20,001 nucleotides of DNA from WJMT01 sp964445575 (lineage in GTDB: Bacteria; Acidobacteriota; Aminicenantia; Aminicenantales; Aminicenantaceae): assembly GCA_964445575.1 (NCBI GenBank), contig CAYULB010000037.1, positions 1 through 20,001 on the forward strand, read 5' to 3'. Each line of letters opens with the position of its first letter. Position 1 is the stretch's first letter. The position numbers and the translations under genes are program-made. Positions 14,424 through 20,001 of the stretch are shown here, piece by piece. The notes below the pieces were generated by a model. The model searched no databases. It was given only the letters and a program-made list of their open reading frames with translations, and was not told where the DNA came from.

Positions 14424-15599
14424 TTAATACCTTTGTCTGATTTTATCCCAGGCTCTTTCCTTAGTCTCCTGGTCTATCTTTAATATATCATTGATGGTTT
14501 TTACTTCCATTTTTTTAGTTTCTTCAGCAACTTCTATGACTATTTCCCAGATATCATAAAAATGGATTTTCTTTTTAAGAAACGCACCCACAGCCACTTC
14601 ATTAGAAGCGTTAAGGGCAATGGAAAAGTACTGTTCCTTAGTAAGGGCTTTCATGGCCAGTTTGATCAATGGAAATTTTTTAAGGTCAACCTTGTAAAAA
14701 TCAAGAGAGCGCACTTTGTGGAGGGCTAATGAAGGAAGCATAGTCTCTTTTCTATGAGGATAAGTCAGGGCAAACTGAATGGGGATTTTCATGTCTGTAA
14801 GACTCAATTGAGCAAGAACAGAACCATCTCTCATCTCCACCAGTGAGTGAACAATACTCTGGGGGTGGATCAGCACTCCCAGTTTTTCTGGCGGAAGGTT
14901 GAACAGCCATTTTGCTTCAATCAATTCCAAACCCTTATTCATCATGGTCGCAGAATCTATGGTTATTTTTTTGCCCATCCTCCATCTGGGATGATTGAGC
15001 GCACTTTCTACTGATTGATTCCTGAGCTCTTGAGGAGTTAAATGCAGAAAAGGCCCTCCAGAAGCAGTCAAGACAACTTTCTTGACTTCCTCCGGATTCT
15101 CTTTGTACAGACATTGAAACACACCGCTGTGCTCGCTGTCTACAGGCATGACTTCTGCCTTGGATTTAGCCGCTTCTTTATTTATCAATGCTCCAGCAGC
15201 AACCATGGATTCTTTATTGGCAAGCCCGATTCTTTTGCCGCTCTTCACGGCTGCCAGAGTGGGCCTCAACCCGTTAATCCCTGTTATGGCAGATATGATG
15301 ATATCATTCTTATCATACTCTGCAACCTTTTCTGCACCTTCTTGACCATACTTTATCTCAATTTCATGCTTGAAATTAATTCTTTTTAACTCATCAGCAT
15401 CTTTTTTCTCTTTGAGCGAAACAACATCAGGCTTGAATTTCTTGATCTGTTCGCAGAGGAGATCTTTATTTTTCCCTGCGGTCAGTCCCACAACATTAAA
15501 TTGACCTTTAAAATGCGATATGATTTCAAGAGTGTTTCTTCCAATAGAACCAGTGGACCCCAGTATGGAAACATTGGTAATATCTGATTTGTTTCCCAT
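14424..15599 (-). CDS. dxr: 1-deoxy-D-xylulose 5-phosphate reductoisomerase
   Basis: First committed MEP-pathway enzyme, turning DXP into MEP with NADPH and a divalent metal. The N-terminal Rossmann motif is GSTGSIG (14-20), with LANKESMV (126-133) following. Metal ligands Asp154 and Glu156 lie in MPVDSEHSG, and Glu225 in MMNKGLELIEA corresponds to the third ligand (Escherichia coli Glu231). TASGGPF (178-184) and HPRWRMGKKITIDSATM (203-219) complete the active site and mobile loop. At 391 residues it is of normal length. It begins one base after the cdsA stop and ends one base before rseP, so the three are a tight operon. It is the family of the fosmidomycin target. Confidence 0.97.
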   Translation of the reverse strand: MGNKSDITNVSILGSTGSIGRNTLEIISHFKGQFNVVGLTAGKNKDLLCEQIKKFKPDVVSLKEKKDADELKRINFKHEIEIKYGQEGAEKVAEYDKNDIIISAITGINGLRPTLAAVKSGKRIGLANKESMVAAGALINKEAAKSKAEVMPVDSEHSGVFQCLYKENPEEVKKVVLTASGGPFLHLTPQELRNQSVESALNHPRWRMGKKITIDSATMMNKGLELIEAKWLFNLPPEKLGVLIHPQSIVHSLVEMRDGSVLAQLSLTDMKIPIQFALTYPHRKETMLPSLALHKVRSLDFYKVDLKKFPLIKLAMKALTKEQYFSIALNASNEVAVGAFLKKKIHFYDIWEIVIEVAEETKKMEVKTINDILKIDQETKERAWDKIRQRY

Positions 15600-15600
15600 C

Positions 15601-16413
15601 TCAGGTCATCCCTAAGTACTTCAGCAAGTAGTAAAACACAGGAATAGCTAAAACCAGACTGTCAGTCCGGTCTAACATCCCTCCGTGACCAGGTAAGATG
15701 TTTGAAGAATCTTTGACTCCAGCCGCTCTTTTAAACATAGACTCCAGAGGATCGCTTACCTGAACAACCACCTGAATCAAAAAAGCAATGAGCACGGCTT
15801 TTCCCCACAAGAGTTTATCTCCGAACAGCACCACACCGCTCACAAGCCCCAGGACTGTTCCGAAAAAAAGGCCGGCAGCAGTTCCTTCCCAGGTTTTATT
15901 AGGGCTTGCTAAAAGGAAAATTTTGTGTTTTCCCCATTTCTTTCCTATAAAAAACGCAAAAGTGTCTCCTGTGAACACAATGACCAATAAAAAATAAATA
16001 AATAAAGGTCCGAACTCCTTTCTAAGAAGATTGATGTGATTTAAGGTGAAGCTCAAATAGAAAGCGCCAAAAAAAGTCAGTGCCAGTTCAGCTGGAAGCG
16101 CCATCAATTCCTCGAGTGTCCTGGTATAAATAAGATATCCTATTGTGAAAATCAAAAGCCCGATTAATAATGCCAAGCCGAGCGATAACTCCTTGAGAAG
16201 GAAGGTCATGCCGATGAGCAGAGAAAAAATAAAACCCAAGCTTTTATTGGGATAGACTCTTTTTTTATTTGATAAATTATAGAACTCATAAAGAGCCCAG
16301 ATCACCACGATCTGTACAACAATAAAGAAAAAGAGAAGTGAAGAAAACTGTATCAACAGAAAAAGAAGAGGCAGAAGAACAAGAGCGGTTAAAGTTCTTT
16401 TTAAAATATTCAT
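15601..16413 (-). CDS. cdsA: Phosphatidate cytidylyltransferase (CDP-diglyceride synthase)
   Basis: Polytopic membrane enzyme making CDP-diacylglycerol from phosphatidate and CTP, the branch point of phospholipid synthesis. It is 270 residues with about eight hydrophobic segments. The family signature is present at about 221-252: DPLESMFKRAAGVKDS followed by LPGHGGMLDRTDS, including the paired aspartates that bind metal. The upstream SPNKTWEG (170-177) is the other conserved motif. It directly precedes dxr with one base between. The start ATG at 16413 has only a weak site before it (GGAT). A 111-base gap to uppS may hold its own weak promoter. Confidence 0.95.
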   Translation of the reverse strand: MNILKRTLTALVLLPLLFLLIQFSSLLFFFIVVQIVVIWALYEFYNLSNKKRVYPNKSLGFIFSLLIGMTFLLKELSLGLALLIGLLIFTIGYLIYTRTLEELMALPAELALTFFGAFYLSFTLNHINLLRKEFGPLFIYFLLVIVFTGDTFAFFIGKKWGKHKIFLLASPNKTWEGTAAGLFFGTVLGLVSGVVLFGDKLLWGKAVLIAFLIQVVVQVSDPLESMFKRAAGVKDSSNILPGHGGMLDRTDSLVLAIPVFYYLLKYLGMT

Positions 16414-16467
16414 TTATCCAGCTTAAATGCCTGATATTTTTTAATTGGACGCAAACAGCAAACACAC

Positions 16468-16473
16468 ATTATA
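16468..16473 (-). promoter_or_regulatory. Possible -10 element upstream of cdsA
   Basis: A TATAAT on the minus strand lies in the 111-base uppS-cdsA gap, 54 bases before the cdsA start. No good -35 stands 16-18 bases upstream, so it may be chance in AT-rich DNA or a secondary promoter for cdsA-dxr-rseP-ispG. Confidence 0.3.
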
Positions 16474-16524
16474 CTAAAAATCAAAAGAGAATAGAAAAGT
16501 GAAAATGGAAAACAGGTGAAGTGC

Positions 16525-17298
16525 CTAGTTTTTGGGGCTTACATCTCCAAACCTTCTTTCCCGTTCCTGATAATCCACTATGGCCTGCAGCATATGCTTT
16601 CTATTGAAATCTGGCCATAAAACCGGAGTTACCCAGATTTCAGAATAAGCAATCTGCCAAAGAAGAAAATTCGAAATCCGAAGCTCTCCACTGGTCCTGA
16701 TGAGAAGGTCCGGATCAGGGATTCCAGAAGTATAAAGATAATTAGAGAACAGCTCTTCGTCTAAATCATCCCTGGTGATTTTTTCATCACTCATGATTTT
16801 TTTAACAGCATCCACGATTTCAGAACGTCCACTGTAATTCAATGCTAAATTTATGACAAACCGGTTGTATTCTCTGGTCTCCTCCATGACTTTTATCAGT
16901 TCTCTTCTTGTTTTTGGGGGGATCTCATCCATTTGTCCGATGACATTTAACTTGAATTTGTTTTCTAAAAGAACATTTGATTCTTTTCGCAGATAATTGG
17001 TTAAGACTTCCCAAAGGGTCTTCACTTCTCTTTTAGGCCGCTTCCAATTTTCCTTAGAAAAAGCATATAAGGTGAGATACTTTATCCCTATCCGGGAGCA
17101 TGTCTCTACAGCTTCTCCCACTGCTTTAGAACCGGCTTTGTGTCCCTCCATTCTTGGCTTGTTTCTTTTCTTGGCCCAGCGGCCGTTGCCGTCCATGATC
17201 ACAGCAACGTGTTGAGGCAATTTTTTAAAATCTATCCTGTTGACCAGGAATTCTTCCTGACTACCCGGCTCAATAAATCCTTTTAAACTTTCAATCAT
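16525..17298 (-). CDS. uppS: Isoprenyl transferase (di-trans,poly-cis-undecaprenyl diphosphate synthase)
   Basis: Cis-prenyltransferase that extends farnesyl diphosphate with IPP to the C55 carrier for peptidoglycan and other envelope polymers. Motifs are HVAVIMDGNGRWA (30-42) with catalytic Asp36, EGHKAGSKAV (51-60), YLTLYAFSKENWKRP (74-88), ALNYSGRSEIVDAVKK, DPDLLIRTSGELRISNFLLWQ and YSEIWVTPVLWPDF. At 257 residues it carries about ten extra N-terminal residues relative to Escherichia coli. The ATG at 17298 has no ribosome binding site and lies immediately after a consensus promoter, so a leaderless mRNA or a later non-ATG start must be considered. It heads uppS-cdsA-dxr-rseP-ispG, joining isoprenoid supply with envelope lipid synthesis. 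Confidence 0.96.
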   Translation of the reverse strand: MIESLKGFIEPGSQEEFLVNRIDFKKLPQHVAVIMDGNGRWAKKRNKPRMEGHKAGSKAVGEAVETCSRIGIKYLTLYAFSKENWKRPKREVKTLWEVLTNYLRKESNVLLENKFKLNVIGQMDEIPPKTRRELIKVMEETREYNRFVINLALNYSGRSEIVDAVKKIMSDEKITRDDLDEELFSNYLYTSGIPDPDLLIRTSGELRISNFLLWQIAYSEIWVTPVLWPDFNRKHMLQAIVDYQERERRFGDVSPKN

Positions 17299-17304
17299 AA
17301 AATA

Positions 17305-17333
17305 ATTATAGAATGTGCCTTCTTTATTGTCAA
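17305..17333 (-). promoter_or_regulatory. Perfect consensus promoter for uppS operon
   Basis: On the minus strand TTGACA (17333 to 17328), exactly 17 bases, then TATAAT (17310 to 17305): a full-consensus housekeeping promoter. The -10 ends only six bases before the annotated ATG at 17298, so the first transcribed base would be at or next to the A of that codon. Confidence 0.75.
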
Positions 17334-17348
17334 AATGGAATCTTTGGG

Positions 17349-17377
17349 TTGATAGAAACCAAATCCTCGGTTATAAT
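17349..17377 (+). promoter_or_regulatory. Promoter for hypCDE
   Basis: TTGATA (17349-17354) and TATAAT (17372-17377) are separated by 17 bases. A start near 17384 gives a leader of about 39 bases carrying AAAGGA before the hypC ATG at 17423. The two divergent promoters in this gap have their -35 boxes 15 bases apart, so they may compete or share regulation. Confidence 0.7.
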
Positions 17378-17422
17378 ATATAGTCATAGAAAAGATAATT
17401 TTTCTTTACCAAAGGATTTGAA

Positions 17423-17665
17423 ATGTGTTTAGGAATACCAGCTAAAGTCATTGAAGTCAATGATGATAATCAAGGCAAAATAGAATATCTCGGCACCAAA
17501 GTCAAAACAAACTTCACTCTGGTGGAAGACATCAAACCAGGAGACTGGGTGATCGTCCATGCAGGATTTGCCATATCAAAATTAAACCAGCAAGAAGCCA
17601 AAGAAACATTAGATCTAATCAGAGAATACTCAGAATTTACCAAAAATATAAGAGACGAAAAATAA
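17423..17665 (+). CDS. hypC: Hydrogenase maturation chaperone HypC/HybG family
   Basis: Small chaperone that, with HypD, carries the iron centre while CN and CO ligands are added, then delivers it to the hydrogenase large subunit. It begins MCLGIPAKVIEV, with the essential Cys2 exposed after Met removal, and has the OB-like barrel ending in GDWVIVHAGFAISKL with the conserved His46. A short helix completes its 80 residues, a normal size. AAAGGA precedes the ATG. It is the first gene of hypCDE, 31 bases ahead of hypD. Confidence 0.97.
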   Translation: MCLGIPAKVIEVNDDNQGKIEYLGTKVKTNFTLVEDIKPGDWVIVHAGFAISKLNQQEAKETLDLIREYSEFTKNIRDEK

Positions 17666-17696
17666 TTTCATACTTAAAAAATTTCCCTGGGAACGG

Positions 17697-18797
17697 ATGA
17701 AAGAACTGCGCGACAAAAACGTAATCCAGACTCTTCTGGATAGGATCAGAAGTCAATCCCATTCTTTCTCTCGACCATTAAAAATAATGGAAGTGTGTGG
17801 AACACACACCATGGTGATACACCGCTATGGTCTTAAAAAAATGCTCCAACAAGCAGGTATTCAGATGCTTTCCGGTCCCGGCTGTCCCGTATGTATCACT
17901 CCCAATGAAATGCACGAAGCTGCCCTTGACCTGGTGACAGAGAACGAGAATTTTATACTGACTACTTTTGGTGACATGACACGGGTTCCAACCAGAAAAG
18001 GGTCTATTCAGACCGCTGTGCCAAAGAGAGGGTCACAGGTTAAAATCGTTTACTCTCCTTTTGAATCTTTAACCACTGCTCAGGACAACCCGAATAAAGA
18101 AGTGGTGTTTTTTGGAGTGGGGTTTGAAACCACTATTCCTGCCATAGCTGTCACAGTAAAATATGCTGCCCAGAAAAACATAACAAACTTTTCTCTCCTC
18201 CCTGCCCTTTGGCTGATACCTCCGCCTCTTAAAAAAATTGTAGAGTCCAAAGACAACCAAATCCAAGGTTTTCTTTATCCCGGGCATGTGAGTGCCATTA
18301 TCGGTGAAAAGCCTTATCATTTTATTCCGAAAAAATATTCCATTCCAGGTGCCATTACAGGGTTTGAAGCTGGGGACATACTGATATCTATTTCTTCTAT
18401 CCAGAACCAAATACTCAACTCTGATCCCAAAGTGGATAACACCTACGCCCGGGTGGTTAAACCTAACGGAAATCCCTCTGCTGTGAAAGCTATCAAAGAT
18501 ATGTTCCAAAAAAAGGATGCTCACTGGCGGGGGCTCGGTCTTATCCCTAGGAGCGGATTAAAGCTGAAACAGATGTATGAAAATTTCGATGCCGAGATAA
18601 AATACCAAATAAACATAGAAGCCAGGGGACAGGATCTGCCTGGATGCCGCTGCGGAGATGTTCTCCAAGGTAACATTTCGCCGCCTGATTGTCCTCTCTT
18701 TTCAAACCAATGCATTCCCAACTCTCCAAAGGGACCGTGTATGGTGTCCTATGAAGGAGCCTGTCTCGCTTATTTTAAGTACAGAGATAGGGATTGA
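17697..18797 (+). CDS. hypD: Hydrogenase formation protein HypD
   Basis: Iron-sulfur protein that forms a complex with HypC and HypE for assembling the Fe(CN)2CO unit of [NiFe]-hydrogenase. Conserved motifs are MEVCGTHTMVIHRYG (31-45), SGPGCPVCITP (59-69) with the CPVC pair, FFGVGFETTIPA, and YPGHVSAIIG. The C-terminal Cys-rich part (CRCGDVLQG, then DCPLF, QCIPNSPKGPCMVSYEGAC) holds the [4Fe-4S] ligands. At 366 residues it is of normal length. A GGGAACGG stretch just precedes the ATG. The 49-base gap to hypE contains a strong ribosome binding site for the next gene. Confidence 0.97.
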   Translation: MKELRDKNVIQTLLDRIRSQSHSFSRPLKIMEVCGTHTMVIHRYGLKKMLQQAGIQMLSGPGCPVCITPNEMHEAALDLVTENENFILTTFGDMTRVPTRKGSIQTAVPKRGSQVKIVYSPFESLTTAQDNPNKEVVFFGVGFETTIPAIAVTVKYAAQKNITNFSLLPALWLIPPPLKKIVESKDNQIQGFLYPGHVSAIIGEKPYHFIPKKYSIPGAITGFEAGDILISISSIQNQILNSDPKVDNTYARVVKPNGNPSAVKAIKDMFQKKDAHWRGLGLIPRSGLKLKQMYENFDAEIKYQINIEARGQDLPGCRCGDVLQGNISPPDCPLFSNQCIPNSPKGPCMVSYEGACLAYFKYRDRD

Positions 18798-18833
18798 AGG
18801 GGAAGGGAAAACAAAGGGATACTGGAGTATCAA

Positions 18834-18841
18834 AAAGGAGG
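18834..18841 (+). promoter_or_regulatory. Strong ribosome binding site that sets the hypE start
   Basis: AAAGGAGG stands five bases before the GTG at 18847. It is the best Shine-Dalgarno match in this cluster and decides between the GTG and an upstream in-frame ATG at 18658, which would overlap hypD by 140 bases. Confidence 0.85.
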
Positions 18842-18846
18842 CTAGA

Positions 18847-19833
18847 GTGACAAAGATCAGTTTAGAAATGGGAAGCGGCGGAAAATTGATGCGCGATTTT
18901 ATAGATGATTATATTGTCAAAACATTCAGCAATCCCTTTCTCAATGAACTTGCAGACTCGGCTCTTCTCCCCCGTAAAATAGGCTTCACCACAGACAGTT
19001 ATGTGGTTGACCCCCTTTTCTTTCCCGGAGGGGATATCGGCACTTTGAGTGTAAACGGAACAGTCAATGACCTCATTGTTTCAGGAGTCAAACCTGAATT
19101 CCTTTCGCTGTCTTTAATCATAGAAGAGGGACTTGAGCTCAACACCATAAAAAAAATTCTTGAATCCGTAAAAACAGCATCTGAAGAAGCTGATGTCCTT
19201 ATTGCCACAGGAGATACAAAAGTGGTCAAACAGGGCCAGGGAGATAAAATTTTTATCAACACAGCAGGAGTGGGGGTAGTCATTGCTCAACCAGCCCCGC
19301 AAAAAATCAGACCCGGCGATCAAATTATCTCCACCGGAACACTGGGAGAGCACAGTCTGGCCGTAATGCTGGCAAGAAAAGAATTCGGCATAGAAACAGA
19401 AGCTGAGAGCGACTGTGCTCCTTTGAACTTTCTCCTTCCTTTATGGAATAAAGGGGCTTTGTGGATGAGAGATATCACAAGAGGGGGGCTGGCCACTGTG
19501 CTATCTGAACTTTCTGAAAAGCTCCCTTATTCCATAGTCATTGACGAAGAAAAAATTCCCCTCTCCCGCTCTGTTCAAGCTGCCAGCGAACTTTTAGGCA
19601 TTGATCCTTTGTATCTGGCATGCGAAGGGAGAGCTCTTGTGGTGGCGTCAAAAGAAGAAGCTGAAACCATCCTTCGTGAAATAAGGAAAGACAAAAAAGG
19701 AAAAACAGCTCAGGTCATAGCCAGGGTTGATGATAAGGAAGGAGAGCCCGGAGAACTGCTTCTGAGGACCCTTTCAGGAGGGTTGAGGCTTTTGGAACCT
19801 TTGACCTCCGAGTTATTACCCCGAATCTGCTGA
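18847..19833 (+). CDS. hypE: Carbamoyl dehydratase HypE (hydrogenase expression/formation protein)
   Basis: Dehydrates a carbamoyl group on its C-terminal cysteine, using ATP, to make the thiocyanate donor of the cyanide ligands of [NiFe]-hydrogenase. It belongs to the PurM/SelD-like ATPase family. From the GTG at 18847 it is 328 residues, normal for HypE, and begins directly with the family's N-terminus (GSGGKLMRDFI at about 9-19). Other motifs are FTTDSYVVDPLFFPGGDIG, NGTVNDLIVSG, ATGDTKVVKQGQGDKIFINT and MRDITRGGLATVLSEL. The protein ends in PRIC, the conserved tail whose Cys carries the modification. The frame is open further upstream to 18658, but those residues come from the hypD overlap and have no HypE likeness. 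The carbamoyl donor HypF and the nickel proteins HypA/HypB are not in the window. Confidence 0.96.
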   Translation: MTKISLEMGSGGKLMRDFIDDYIVKTFSNPFLNELADSALLPRKIGFTTDSYVVDPLFFPGGDIGTLSVNGTVNDLIVSGVKPEFLSLSLIIEEGLELNTIKKILESVKTASEEADVLIATGDTKVVKQGQGDKIFINTAGVGVVIAQPAPQKIRPGDQIISTGTLGEHSLAVMLARKEFGIETEAESDCAPLNFLLPLWNKGALWMRDITRGGLATVLSELSEKLPYSIVIDEEKIPLSRSVQAASELLGIDPLYLACEGRALVVASKEEAETILREIRKDKKGKTAQVIARVDDKEGEPGELLLRTLSGGLRLLEPLTSELLPRIC

Positions 19834-19869
19834 ATTAACGCAATTAAGGCAAAAAATTCATCTCGCCCT

Positions 19870-19890
19870 TCCCGCTTGTCCAGCCCGTCT
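19870..19890 (-). repeat. GC-rich 21-bp core of the composite repeat, inverted copy B
   Basis: The reverse complement (beginning AGACGGGCTGGACAAGC) matches 11819-11839 at 18 of 21 positions. It lies between hypE and the tandem repeats at 19906-20001, in the same relative order as copy A read on the opposite strand. Confidence 0.75.
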
Positions 19891-19905
19891 GGTTCCTCTC
19901 GCTTT

Positions 19906-20001
19906 TTTGAACAAAAAAAGTAGGTGAACGGGTATCACGGTACTGTTTTTTTATTTGAACAAAAAAAGTAGGTGAACGGGTATCACGGTACTGTTTTTTT
20001 A
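19906..20001 (-). repeat. Tandem pair of 48-bp repeats (composite repeat, inverted copy B), reaching window end
   Basis: Two identical 48-base units (19906-19953 and 19954-20001) lie head to tail with no spacer. Read on the minus strand, each starts with an A run, then CAGTACCGTGATACCCG, TTCACCTAC, a T run and GTTCAAA, closely matching the units at 11681-11783. Here AGTA/TACT can pair as well as GTGA/TCAC, giving a longer stem than in copy A. The window ends exactly at a unit boundary, so further units may follow. The position 72 bases after hypE fits a terminator. Confidence 0.9.

Noticed and set aside
18069..18524. 151-codon antisense frame within hypD
   Set aside because: Fully inside hypD, no start signal, no recognisable domain.
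18658..18846. Longer hypE starting at ATG 18658
   Set aside because: It would overlap hypD by 140 bases, the extra residues have no HypE likeness, and AAAGGAGG five bases before GTG 18847 gives the expected N-terminus and length.

Overview
The window reads as a conserved, gene-dense stretch of a diderm (Gram-negative type) bacterial chromosome with AT-rich intergenic DNA. Evidence for an outer membrane is a TonB-ExbB-ExbD energising module. Isoprenoids come from the MEP route (dxr, ispG). TonB carries a 12-proline run followed by a Gly-Gly-Val repeat tract. From memory this style is common in Acidobacteriota and Candidatus Aminicenantes, and such a lineage is my best guess, but it is inference and no rRNA is present to test it. 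No tRNA, rRNA, CRISPR array, prophage or transposase gene was found.

Layout, left to right. (1) 30-1100: a divergent YchF-type P-loop NTPase. (2) 1101-1441: an intergenic region with repeats, a hairpin and the tgt promoter. (3) 1442-5663: tgt-yajC-secD-secF, a queuosine tRNA-modification gene leading a Sec translocon accessory operon. (4) 5768-7747: tonB-exbB-exbD behind its own good promoter. (5) 7780-9844, minus strand: a two-gene overlapping operon of a ParB/Spo0J-like protein and a radical SAM protein of the spore-photoproduct-lyase family. (6) 9999-11683, plus strand: a nucleoside phosphorylase family protein and a D-2-hydroxyacid dehydrogenase. (7) 11681-11937: a repeat cluster filling the gap between convergent genes. 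(8) 11938-17298, minus strand: uppS-cdsA-dxr-rseP-ispG, the classical lipid and isoprenoid envelope cluster. (9) 17423-19833, plus strand: hypC-hypD-hypE for [NiFe]-hydrogenase Fe(CN)2CO cofactor assembly, divergent from uppS. (10) 19870-20001: an inverted copy of the composite repeat seen in (7), running to the window edge.

Most genes are housekeeping and well explained. The least explained parts are the ParB-like/SPL-like pair, where the radical SAM protein appears to lack the hydrogen-donor cysteine of true spore photoproduct lyase and the ParB-like protein has an altered nucleotide-binding box, and the composite dispersed repeat family. Smaller oddities are a large insertion in the SecF periplasmic domain, a non-standard Tgt base pocket, and several promoters placed so close to start codons that leaderless transcripts are likely. 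Two starts were moved from the longest reading frame on ribosome-binding-site evidence: hypE (GTG at 18847) and the hydroxyacid dehydrogenase (10721). The nucleoside phosphorylase start (9999) is a tentative choice.
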